Assembly (NCBI GenBank): GCA_000827205.1
Contig: KN832560.1
Coordinates: 1,288,505-1,352,504 of the forward strand
DNA from: Plicaturopsis crispa FD-325 SS-3
Taxonomy: Eukaryota > Basidiomycota > Agaricomycetes > Amylocorticiales > Amylocorticiaceae
Length of the DNA stretch: 64,000 nucleotides
Direction of reading: 5' to 3'
Part shown: positions 43,268 to 54,113 of the stretch, in pieces
Layout of the letters: every line of letters begins with the position of its first letter
Numbering within the stretch: the stretch's first letter is position 1
The notes under the pieces: generated by a model
Seen by the model: the letters and a program-made list of their open reading frames with translations, nothing else
Database searches by the model: none
Told to the model about the DNA's origin: nothing
Position numbers and translations under genes: made by a program

Positions 43268-46200
43268 ATGGATAGCACGAAGGAGGAAGCCTCAGAACCT
43301 CCAGCTCAGGATCAACCGTCCGCCCGAAATGAAGACATTGCGGCGGCAGCCCGTGCCGTTGCGTTCCCGGAGGAACGTGAAGCCCATGACGAAAAGCACA
43401 TCGGTGGAAGGAGACCCAAGGGTGCGGAAATGAACCGCGAGCTCACACAGGAAGACAGAGATCTCGCAGCTGCTGGATATGAACATCTCGATGAACAAAG
43501 AACGAAGCAGAACGCCCGAGAATTGGACAATGTCGATATCACCGAGCACGCTTTGTCCTTCGAGGCAGTTCAGGATGCTTTGAAGACCTCGTTCTCCGCG
43601 AAGGACCCGGCTAGCTCTGCGGGACTCACTTCTGAGGAGGCCCGTGCAAGGCTCGCACGCGACGGACAAAATATTCTGACCCCTCCGAAGAAGAAGTCGG
43701 CGCTGAGAAAGGTTTCGTCCCCCTCTCAAGAGTGCGGGGCCTCAGCTGATCGGCTTTATTTACAGTATTTTGACTGCTTGATGACCATGTTCAATCTTCT
43801 TCTGATCCTCGCTGGTCGGCTTTTCGTCATTCGTCGTCCGAGCATGGATTGACTTTCACTACAGGTATTCTGGAATACATACTCCTCGGCATACAATTCA
43901 AGGTACGGCTCCCCAGCCGCTTTATGTGGCGGGTCTAACAGTCCTATTTGATGCAGGAAAATTTCCAGAATACTTATCTCGGCGGAATCTTGATCGCTGT
44001 CGCGTTTCTCAATGCGTTCATTGAGTTTTACCAGCTTCAAAAATCCGAAGCAATCCTCGCGTCCTTCTTGGCCATGATTCCGCCCTCATGCCGTGTTGTT
44101 CGCGACGGTACAATCTCGTCCATCCCTGCGGCGGAACTAGTCAAAGGTGATATCGTGCTTCTGGTACGTGCATGCCCCTGCTTGCAGACGTCCTTAGCAG
44201 AGCTAACCATCGGACAATAGCGCGTTGGCGACAAGACACCGGCAGATCTGGTACTATTTGCGGCGAGTGATCTGAAAGTCGACAACAGCAGTTTGACGGG
44301 CGAGTCTGAGCCGCAAGAGCGCGCCCCCCTCCCTACTGGCTCTAAATCCAGGCCGGTTGAAGCAGAGAATCTGGTCTGTAGTCTGAATTGGTCCTTGCCG
44401 ACTGCTTCTGACCGTCTCATAGGCTTTCAACTCCACATTAGTTGTGAACGGCGAAGCATGGGGAGGTAAGAGGTCGCTAAACCGTTGCATGTTCGCCGCT
44501 GAAGCCGTTGCCTTTACAGCTGTCGTTCGAACAGGAGATCATACGTTTATCGGTCTAGTGATTCCATCTGTGTGTTACACCGTCCGCTAACACAAATCGT
44601 AATGCAGGCCAAATCGCTGCCCTCACTGGCGGGGAAAGTGGCAACCAGTCGCCTCTCGGGGTGGAAATGTGCGTCAGTCGGCTAAACATACGTGGGCTGT
44701 CTAACAACAACCTTCTAGTGGCCGTTTTGTCATGATGGTCTCGTCTATTGCTATCATATTCGCGATCGTTTTCTTCGTTGTTGGCATTACAACAGCCTAT
44801 AAGGGCAAGGCCGCGCAAACCGTCACATTTGCAGTTTCTATCCTAGTGGCGTTTGTTCCTGAGGGATTACCATCTGTTGTAACGCTTCTGTGAGTAGCTA
44901 TACGCTCACCATCTCTCGGGAGCTAGACCTGATTATGTGCAGACTTTCTATAGCTGCGAAGAGGATGGCAAAACAAAATGTCCTCGTCAAAGATCTCCAG
45001 GGAGTCGAAACTCTGGGCTCAGTAAGTAAACATGCCGGCCTTTTCTCATTTTGGATGCTTATGCCTCACGTAGCTTACTTTGCTTGCCACCGACAAGACA
45101 GGCACGCTCACTCGAAACCAGATGACAGTGATTATATTCCCAAATCTAGTTGACTACTCCAAATATTCACGATACGGTTTAGGTTACAAATGTCTGGAGC
45201 GGCGGGAAGATGTATTCGGCTTTCCAAGTACGTCGCTTGCGTCTACAAGGTGCCCTTTGCTGATTAGTCCACGCAGTCAAACAACGACGACCAAGATACG
45301 GAGAAGTTCTCTATCGAGGCCCCCGGCATGTGCGAAATGGTGGACATTGCAGCCCTCAACTCTCGTGTCAAGTTCGATAAGACAGACGTGCCCTTCGATC
45401 AGAGAGAAATACTGGGCGACGCTACTGAAACTGGGCTGACGCGCTTCGCTGGCCGCCAGCTTCCGCAATACGATGAGCATCAGAAACGATTCCCTAAGGT
45501 TTTTGAGATCCCGTTCAATTCGACAAATAAATGGGCGTTGGTTATCGTACGTGTCTGTTTCTCTGAATCTGGTTTACACGACTGACTATAGTTGACAGCT
45601 GAACAAAGCGCATGCGAAGGGTGACCTTACTGCATACATCAAGGGTGCACCTGAGCGTGTTTTGGCGAAGTGTTCTACATATCTCAGAGACGGTCGAGAG
45701 ATACCAATCTCAGATGAGTTTCGCGCGCTGTACGACGAGGCTTACGACGTACGCCACGCCGCACTTCTGTTCCCTGTGCGAAAATTCTGCTAACATGGTG
45801 ATCGGTAGTACATGGCGTCTCGTGGGCATCGCGTCATCGCTGCTGCTCAGGCTCTGCTTCCACAGGACACGTATGGAGAAGATTATGCCTTCTCTAAGAA
45901 GGAAGGGGAATACCCCAGTACCAATTATTGCTTCGTTGGCCTTGTGTCTTTGGAGGACCCTCCGAAGCACGGCGTTCGTGAAGCTATCGGTGCTCTCCGT
46001 CTGGCAGGCATCAAGGTCATGATGGTCACTGGTGAGGCATACATAGGTTTCCAATACGCATGCTCTGACGCTATCTCAAATACAGGAGATCACCCGAAGA
46101 CTGCCGAGGCGATAGCCCGCAAGATAAACCTCATACTTGGTGACACCAGAGAAACTCTGAGTGCGAGGACCAATCGCAACATCGAGGATATCTACGAGGA

Positions 46201-48479
46201 TGAGGTGAACGCAGTCGTGGTCCATGGGGATGATATAGATCGTTTGGAGGGCTGGCAGTGGGACCAAAGTGCGCGTCTCTTGTCTACCATTACCATTGGC
46301 ATGCTAACGAAGTTGTCTAGTCTTTGCCAAGCAGGAAATCGTCTTCGCGCGTACCTCCCCGAAGCACAAACTTGAGATTGGTAGGCTAACCGTGACTATC
46401 GCAGGTGGCAGCTTTCTCACGGCAACGTTACAGTCAAACGCGCTCAAGCCCTGGGACATATCGTGGGAGTGTAAGCGTGTCCGTTGGTTTTTTTTCCTTC
46501 ACTACTTACTTAGAGTTACCAGAACGGGGGACGGAGTAAACGACTCGCCTGCACTGAAGAAGGTGCGTTCCCATCTAAAGCCTTGGTTGTTGGCGAAATC
46601 GTTACTTACTTAGCCCGCATGCAGGCTGACCTCGGGATCGCGATGAATATATCTGGGTCCGATGTCTCTAAGGAAGCAGCAAACATGATATTGCTCGGTA
46701 ATATTTCTCAACTGCACGTCTGGTATATCAATGCTCACTTTACTCACACTATTTCAGATGATAACTTTGCTTCCACCGTCAGTAAGTGGTCTTAGATCGA
46801 ACACCGAAACAATGCGGATTGCTGAAGCATCGTTCTTAGAGGGTGTCGCCGAAGGCCGACAGATCTTCGTCAACCTCAAACGCTCTATCCAGTATGTCCT
46901 CGATGCTAACAGCTCCTGCTACCGAGGACCTGACTACTTTGATTGACTAGATACACGCTTTCTCACAGTACACCTGAAGTCATCCCGCAACTTTTATGTA
47001 TGTCAAAAGCACCTGTCCTTCAAGCTGCTGAGCAAGATCTGACCGTGCAACAGATGTGGTGGTGCCGGTACCACTCCCACTCCCTGCCATCCTCATCCTT
47101 GTCATCGGTGGGTGTCTCTGATTCTACGCGTAGAAAGTTCAAAAGCACTGACGATTGTGAAGATCTCGGCTTTGAGCTCTTTGTCGCTGTAAGTGGGACA
47201 TGCACGTCGCTGTTCGTCTTGACTGACAACCCTCCTACTGGCAGCTGTCATTTGCTTGGGACAAACCAGAAACGGAAGATGGCCTCATGCGCATGAGTCC
47301 ACGTAAACCTGGTTAGTGCTAGTTACGCTACCCAATCCGATCTACTAACGAGTTCCATCGTGGATTATATAGTTAACGACAGGTCTATCCGTTCGATAAA
47401 GAAGCGGGCTATGCGGCGCACAAAGACGCTAGCTCGCGATACCGAAACCCTTCAGCCCATACCACCGGGTCGCGTGTCCGCAGGTGTGGCCAAGCTCAAG
47501 GCACCATTCACGCGAGCCTTTTGGGAAGACGCGCTGGAGAGTACAGACGGTGAGACCTTGGTGGACGCTAAATTGCTGAGCTATGCGTACCTGGAGGCGG
47601 GACTCATCGAGATGATCGGAGCGTGCGTTTCATTGTTCTCTCTGCGCGTATGAGTAGTAAGCTGCGGACTGACGAGGTTTTTGGGGTTGGCAGCCTCGTC
47701 GCGTACTTCCTCGTCTTCTTCAAGAGCGGCTTTTCACCCAATGATTTGCGCAGAGCACAGCTCCAGATTTCTAACCGTTCGTTTCCATCTCATCCTCAAC
47801 GTCTAGGTGCTGAGTGCTCTTTTGACCTCAGCGTACTTCACAAAGAGTAGCCCGGACTTTGTGAATAGCTGTGGACAGATTCTCGATGCATCGAAGCAAG
47901 TCGACGCTTTGGCGAAAGCCCAGTCAATTGGTGCGATCCTAGATATACATGATTTCGGGGACAAGGCTGATATCCACTGAGCAGTGTACCTGTCAGTCTT
48001 CATCATGCAATGCTTCAACGTAAGTACTCACTCTCTGTCGCTACCCTTCTCACACTCGCACCACCAGGTCTTCGCCGTCAAAGCGAAATTCGCGTTCCCC
48101 TTCGGCCGGCGCGTCGTCGGGAACGGGTGGAACTTCGCGGGCATCCTCGCGGGCGCGTGTCTCGGGATGTTCGTGATCTACACGCCGCCCCTGCATGTCG
48201 TCTTCGGGGGCACGGACGCGCTGTCGCCGCTGTACTGGCTCGTGCCCGTTGCGTTTGGCGTCCTGCTGCTCGGGTGGGCAAGCGTGAGGGTGCTGCTGTT
48301 GAAGAAGTCGATCGAGAGCGGGAAGGTGAAGGATATCGCGGGGCTCATGATGTGTACGTGCACCGTTATCGAATTTGAAACGCATGCCGCTCACGGGAAT
48401 ATCTTTCAGTCCCGACTATGAGGACGATGAGCATGCGCTCGAAGACACATTGAATATTACGGCGCACCTGAATGATTAG
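43268..48479 (+). CDS. P-type ATPase, Na+/K+ (type IIC) alpha-subunit-like
   Basis: More than twenty exons splice into a complete P-type ATPase. Motifs in order: a cytosolic N terminus, EEARARLARDGQN, the first helices (LMTMFNLLLILAGILEYILL), LKVDNSSLTGESEPQ (actuator TGES, about 44275), FVPEGLPSVVTLL (PEGL, about 44860), LLATDKTGTLTRNQM (phosphorylated Asp, about 45080), KGAPERVLAK (about 45640), TGDGVNDSPALKK (hinge, spliced near 46525), a C-terminal helix bundle (PLYWLVPVAFGVLLLGWASV) and an acidic end, HALEDTLNITAHLND. These are the signatures of the Na+/K+- or H+/K+-type ATPases rather than fungal ENA or PMA pumps. It pumps cations across the plasma or an internal membrane at the cost of ATP. 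All junctions I checked keep frame, and the gene looks functional. It ends 64 bp from the converging MCP1-like gene. Confidence 0.93.
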
Positions 48480-48543
48480 TTACAGAGACTAGGGTATATA
48501 CACGTCCATATATCGTGAAGAAGTAGCACATGTGTACAGTAAT

Positions 48544-49347
48544 CTACAGCCGGTATATAGCAGATTGGGTGAAAGCGGCGAGATATCTCTCTGCCACCGA
48601 CGCGAAGGTCATCAGCGGCTCTTGCGAGAGGAACACCAAGCCCGAGATAATCGACACCGCCGAGCCCAGCGCAATGATCCTCGACACTTCCTTCTTCATT
48701 CCGCCAAACGTCTTTCTCAGGCGTGTATTCCAGATCGTGCGCATGCCCTCCGTAGAATGGATAGACATCCCGCCAATGAGACCGAGGTAGAGGAACCAGC
48801 TACGCCACGGGAACGCGCGCAGGCCGACCTTGACAAATTCGTAGTCGAGCTCCGCGGGGCCGACGGCGAAGATGGGCGCGCCGGGGAGGGCGGGGCTGAT
48901 GCGGTGCGTGAAGTAGTGGACGGGGAGGAACGCGAGGACGCCAAACGCCGAGACGGTGAGGAGGCTGGACAGCGGGCGAGGCGGGCGCTCGGGCGGTGAC
49001 AGTACACGTTTCAGAATTGAGGCTAGGATATGGATTACGATGGGCGCTTTGACAAGGTACGTTTCGCCGAAGGGTGTCTGGTAGTACTCGCGCCCCAAAA
49101 GCTGCAAGGCGAGAGTGTTGTGAATGATGGCACAATTCGTATACCACCTCAGACTCACCATGACCTGCGACGCGAGCGAAGAACCGCCCAAGTTTGCGAG
49201 AACGGGCGCAGAGAGGTGAATGAGGAGAAACGTCGTGATAAATGGCGCGGTGCCATGAGCAATGTTGGTTAGGTATGGGATGGCTGCCTTCCTATACCCC
49301 GCCAATGCGCCGCTGGAGAATGGTCCTGACGAGACGCCCTTGTCCAT
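48544..49347 (-). CDS. MCP1-like mitochondrial membrane protein (DUF1691)
   Basis: One exon, 267 residues from the ATG at 49347 (MDKGVSSGPFSSGALAGYRK); an upstream in-frame ATG at 49392 would add a hydrophobic start. Several membrane segments are visible, with the conserved TNIAHGTAPFITTFLLIHLS, LLGREYYQTPFGE, a proline-rich loop, PVHYFTHRISPALPGAPIF and GMSIHSTEGMRTIW. These blocks match fungal MCP1/DUF1691 proteins. In yeast, Mcp1 is a mitochondrial outer membrane protein that recruits the lipid-transfer protein Vps13 and influences membrane lipid balance. The role here is by homology only. Its 3' end converges on the ATPase gene with 64 bp between the stop codons. Confidence 0.75.
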   Translation of the reverse strand: MDKGVSSGPFSSGALAGYRKAAIPYLTNIAHGTAPFITTFLLIHLSAPVLANLGGSSLASQVMVSLRWYTNCAIIHNTLALQLLGREYYQTPFGETYLVKAPIVIHILASILKRVLSPPERPPRPLSSLLTVSAFGVLAFLPVHYFTHRISPALPGAPIFAVGPAELDYEFVKVGLRAFPWRSWFLYLGLIGGMSIHSTEGMRTIWNTRLRKTFGGMKKEVSRIIALGSAVSIISGLVFLSQEPLMTFASVAERYLAAFTQSAIYRL

Positions 49348-50411
49348 GGCTACCTTCAAGTCAAAGAAAACGATGATGAAGGTCGGGAACAAGAGGTAAA
49401 TGTCGACGATAATTGTCGACTCTAGGCAAGCTGGTCTATCGGACGCGTCGCCTCGGCGTGCTGTCTAGGGCCAATCAGAAGGCGGGGGATTCACTCGGCC
49501 CGCCCCGAAGCTACTTTACTCTTCTGCTGCATTCAGGCTTCATACAATTCACGCCTACGAGGACTGCACTACATATCTATGATTTTGCTCTACAACCGTT
49601 GGACTAGGACATAGCGACTCCTGGACCAAAAGCGACGAAATGGCTCTGCTGCGCGACACAACAGAGCCTGAGGAACGTCTAACCATGCACCTACGGAAGA
49701 GGTGTATTTTCCACAATCGAGAGGTTTCGGCCACCGGTGTCCTCGTCTGACGGCCGTCCGCAGAGTAGCACAAAGAGACCAGGAACTGCCGCTGAGAGTC
49801 GATATTGGATGTACGCGGTGTCCCTGTCAAGTCCCTACTTGCACTCGTATATCGACATCATGGTCGACGCTAGGACTTTCCTCGACCCCTTCTCTAGGAT
49901 TAGGTGAGTATCCGCTGTCCAGGGTACATGGTGGAAGACTAATTATGTTGGCTGAAGTCGCTGATATAGGTGTATTTGTTACGGACTTGCTTTGAATTAG
50001 CGGCCATCGTTTTGCTCAGTGCTATTGTTGTGACTGCTTTCGAATTCGCACCCATTTATCTCTGTATCATCTTCTGAAGCTCTCAGGCAAGTCTTTTGTG
50101 TTTCCGATCGTAGTCGACGACATCAAATACTGAGCAACGACATTGAGTAGTCGTACAAGTCTTCTCATTCAACACCATCTGTAATCCCCCGCATCGCTCG
50201 AACCTCCAAAGTATCCTGCTACTGTCGTTGTATATCTGGGCCACGTAGCTGCATCCACCCTGCTATCTCGGATATCTTGTTGCTGCACAGGTGCGTTCCG
50301 ACACATTAACCAAGCTTCGTCGACACTGAGGTACCTTTCACAGCTATCGTCGACTGTGTTTCATTCGAGAAACCAGCCTTTATTGTCTACAGTAGACTTA
50401 CAGCCTCAGCG
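49348..50411 (+). promoter_or_regulatory. Leader region of DUF6699 copy 6
   Basis: From about 49835 to 50110 this matches the leaders of copies 2, 4 and 5: ATCGACATCATGGTCGACGC, CTAGGATTAGGTGAGTATCC, GATATAGGTGTATTTGTTAC, and the CTCTCAGGCAAGTCTTTTGT site at 50081-50100. Here the leader is on the plus strand, so it moved together with the gene when that copy was inverted. 49348-49830 shows nothing recognisable. Confidence 0.5.
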
Positions 50412-51729
50412 ATGAGCAGCGCTCCCGCCGACCCCCCTCAGCCAAACCATCGACGAGGAGAGCCAGGCCCCTCGATCCTTCGCTCGACACGCACGAACTC
50501 TCTACTGGATCCAGGAGATGCTTCGAATGAGGGAGAAGACACCGTCGCAGAGGTTAATGCTCGCTTTGAAAAGCTTGGACGCCCGCGAAAGTCACTAGAG
50601 GATTATTACGGACCCGGGGCACGCTCGGAGCATTCCGACGATCTCCCTAGGCCCTCACGGCTAGAAGGCAGCTCCGGCAAGCTCGTACAAGACAACACGT
50701 TGACGAGCCAACGCGACATGGCGGCTCATCGAAGCGATGCAACTTTGCAGGGTGCATTGCCGTTCCTCTATCAGCAACAATTCGTACCCGTTTTTGGTCC
50801 CGGTTTGAGCCCGTATTCTCTTCCGTTCATAAACGGCGAAATGATTACTTCGGCTTCGATACCGCCTGGGGCTCTCCCCGAATACATCGTTTACAGGAAG
50901 GCTGTAACGCTCCCTCAAGAACAGAAACCGTCGCCTCCCGTCCGCAGACCTTGTCGCCGATCCATTCCACCTTTAAAACGCCCACGGCAGGACCAACCGG
51001 ATCACTTTCTCGATGTATTCAGAGATGCCGTCATGGATCACTGGCTAACTGGGAGCAATCGTTCGTCCCCTTTCTTTTTCTACGCGTAGCGTGATTCATT
51101 GGATCCTACCTATGTCAGATGGACCAGTCCTTCAGCCATTATTGCTGCCTCATGTGGAAGCATGCCTGGAGCTGAACCCCCTGCTTAGCCCACCTTCACC
51201 GGATGAAACACCCCAACATCGCGTCAACTGGGAAATGTTATTTCCGTCATCATATGCGCGCTGCTCGCACACTGTGTCTGAGGAGACCTGGTCCGAACAC
51301 CTCTATTCCCCGGCTACCTTTCCGCGACTGCGCACAATCTTTATCATATCGCGATCTTTTCCCTGGATCATCGATGTCAACCCCGAAGATGTCAACATCG
51401 GCGTAACGTGTGGCGACGTCCTCGATGAAATCTACTCGTACCTGCATGTCAAGGTGGTCCGCGAAGAGATTCGGGCTCTTCCTTCATCAGATTTGAGCGC
51501 TTTCAATGCTGCGTATCAAAAAAATCGTGCGAGGCGAGATGAGCATGGAGAACCTGCCATCTCCTTGCTGAGACGTTCGGCTGCCATGAGGAGACTAGAT
51601 TGGCTTTCCCGCAAAACTTTTTTCGGCGGACTGGATCGCGATGACGCGTATATCTCAGAGAGATTCGGTGTAGCCTTCCCCGCGACGTTTGTCTTGCATC
51701 CACGAGAGACCGCCGTCAAGGCAGCTTGA
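50412..51729 (+). CDS. DUF6699 family protein, copy 6
   Basis: Exons 50412-51060 and 51119-51729 (58-bp intron) give 419 residues. N terminus: PPQPNHRRGEPGPSILRSTR, then FEKLGRPRKSLEDYYGPGAR. Linker with LPFLYQQQFVPVFGPGL and a basic PCRRSIPPLKRPRQDQPDHF block ending DVFRDAVMDHWLTG. DUF6699 domain: LELNPLL, HRVNWEMLFPSSYARCS, SPATFPRLRTIFIISRSFPW, GVTCGDVLDEIYSYL, AAMRRLDWLSRKTFFGGLDR, and LHPRE at the end. Closest to copy 4. The intron donor is either GTTCGT after GGGAGCAATC, which I used, or a GC donor four bases upstream of it. Function unknown; looks intact. Confidence 0.83.
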
Positions 51730-52227
51730 GCAAGACGTCACCAACATTCACTCTTAGCATTTTTCGATACCCACGCGCAATCCTTGACTAGGAAACACTG
51801 TCGCCCGTTTCTTTGTCCTTGGCTTAGTACTTGATATCGCTAGCTCGTGCTTGTTCCTCGGAATCCGTAGTGTCCTTGGTGCTATCTGCATCAACTTGAG
51901 AACACGTACATACCTTGTACTGGTGATTGTAGATGAAATACAACGGCCCCAGGCTTTGTAGTACGAAGCACGTCGACATACTAGGAGACCCTTGTACAAT
52001 TTCGACGTCGACGGTCGGATACAAGTGTCGAATACAAGGGATGGTGCCCCGCGCGCCAACGGGCTGCAGCGGCGCAGCTCAAGTTGAAGTACTGGAGACT
52101 CACTTTGTCTTCAGCCTTCAGCTTCAATCAATCATCCGTGAATCTGTGGCAGCATAATACACAATCCTACGCCACTACTTATGAGGGAAAGTTCATATCT
52201 GTGTCGTATTGAGGGAAGACACGTATA
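51730..52227. other. Spacer with a duplicated promoter-like segment
   Basis: Between the converging 3' ends of DUF6699 copies 6 and 7. The stretch of about 51930-52125 is similar to about 53862-54095, just upstream of the carboxypeptidase gene (shared: AGCACGTCGACATAC, AGGAGACCCTTGTACAATTT, CGACGTCGACGGTCG). It has no role as a promoter here, so it looks like a copy left by a rearrangement. Confidence 0.6.
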
Positions 52228-53552
52228 CTATACTATGATATCGATTGGCACGGCATCCGCATCCTGCGACAGCAGAACAAAGGTTGCAGGCATAGCACTA
52301 TCGAATCGCTCCTTCACGTATGCGTCGTCAGGCTCGAGCCCGCCAAAAATAGTGTTACGAGCAAACCAATCGACTCTCCGCATCTCATCGGAGTATTCGA
52401 GCAAAGTTGACGCAGGTTCTCCATGCTCGTCTCTCTGGCTGCGGTTGGTTCTATAGGCTGCCTTGAAAGTGTCCACCTCCGAGGGGGACAACTCTGCCAG
52501 CTCTTCGTCCAGCACTGCGTCGTATAAGTACGAGAAGATCTCGTCGAGGACGTCCCCGCACGTCACACCGGCTTTGGTGTCTTCGGCATTCACATGGATC
52601 GTCCATGGAAAAGATTTCGAGGTGAGGAACATCTTGCGTAGTCGGGGGAAGGTAGCCGGCGAATGAAGAAGATCCGACCACGCCTCTTCAGACACATCCC
52701 GGGAACAGCGTGCATAGGAGGGCAGATATATCATGTTCCATTTGACACGATGCGACGGTGAAGTGTCGTCGACAGAGGGTGGGCAAAGGAGGGGGTTGAG
52801 CACCGGACGGGCATCAACGAGAGGGAGAGTCCAGGGAGTAAGAACCGGTGCATCTGAGACGACATGTTCAATAATCAGCGTGCATGCAGCAACAAGCTCG
52901 GTCACGTACAGCCACTGCCAACAAGCCAATGAGTTACTAAGATATCCTTGAACGCGTCCTGAGAGTAATCTGACTGCCGTCTCCGAGGTCGTTGAAGTGG
53001 CTTGCCTAAGTATCTTGCAGTTTTAGCGATGGCGACTGGAAGGTATCTGTTTGTAGAGACGGACACCGCACCAGATGCGAAATACTGAGGACGGGGTTTA
53101 GACTGCGGTGATCCAGAGAACATGGATGTTCCTTTCATCGGGGGAGGAGGGGGGCGACCTGCAATAGCGGAACGTGCAACAGGCCCTGGTGGTTGCTGGT
53201 GTACAAACGGCCGATGTTCGTCCCTGACTGGACCGTGGCGACGGCCTACGACGACATCCCGCTCAGCTGCTAGGACATTGTCGTTTGGAAGGGACTGGCC
53301 AGTCGGGTATGATAGCTCTGGCAAAGGATCCGACTTCCCTGCCTTGGGCCCATAGTAATCTTCGCGCGACGTCCGTGGACGCCCGAGTGTTTTCGAGCGA
53401 GCAGTGTTGCTCAATGCAGGATCACCGTTGCGTTCCGGATCATCTCGTGCGCGCCGAGAAAGCTCGGATGTCGAGGTTGGCACCCGGAGGATCGATCGAC
53501 CTGGTATTGCCGTGCGATGGTTCGGCTGGGGCGGATGGGCAGCGCTGCTCAT
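52228..53552 (-). CDS. DUF6699 family protein, copy 7
   Basis: Exons 52910-53552 and 52228-52853 (56-bp intron, GTACGT donor) give 422 residues. N terminus: HPPQPNHRTAIPGRSILRVP, then SKTLGRPRTSREDYYGPKA. The linker is proline-rich (SAIAGRPPPPPMKG) and ends LQRPRRRQSDYSQDAFKDIL, then HWLVG. DUF6699 domain: PVLNPLL, HRVKWNMIYLPSYARCS, SPATFPRLRKMFLTSKSFPW, GVTCGDVLDEIFSYL, EMRRVDWFARNTIFGGLEPD, LLSQD. It is the most divergent of the contiguous copies and shares the GRSILR variant with copy 1. No shared leader is evident upstream. Direct repeats of about 200 bp lie on both sides of it. Confidence 0.82.
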
Positions 53553-54113
53553 GGAAAATGGAGGGCGCGTAGTTGAGATGTAGGTCGCAACGAAGTGGAC
53601 GTATGTGCACGCTCAGATGGCACGTTAGTTTGAGGGCGTTGATTAGCTGCAGTAGAACATGTCGTTGAGCATCGTCATTTTTTGCAAGGCAGATACGGCG
53701 CACCTTTTGTGTATATTCTAAAGATCCTATGCGTGATATTGTGCAGAACAAATGTAGATGTGCGATAGAAAACAAAGAACAGAGCGTAATAACAGAAAAC
53801 TACGCGAGGTGAACGGTGAATGAGGCTTATATCGACATACAGACACACCTTATATTCGTGACGATATGATTACAATGGCTCCAGGCTTGGTAGTACAAAG
53901 CACGTCGACATACGAGGAGACCCTTGTACAATTTCGACGTCGACGGTCGAATACAAGCAGTACAAGTCGAATACAAGGGAAGCAGCCGCGCGCCAACGCG
54001 CTCCACGCGAAATACACGTGGGGCCGCAGCAGCTTCAAGCACACAAAACTGAGCGCTAGCTTGTCTACAGCCTTCAAGCTTCAACCAAGGCTCTGTAGCT
54101 ATAGTTGTTTCAG
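53553..54113 (+). promoter_or_regulatory. Shared upstream region of DUF6699 copy 7 and the carboxypeptidase gene
   Basis: About 560 bp between divergent starts. The right half (about 53862-54095) is the promoter-proximal original or copy of the repeat seen at 51930. It contains the palindrome CGACGTCGACGGTCG-like core. No gene. Confidence 0.5.
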
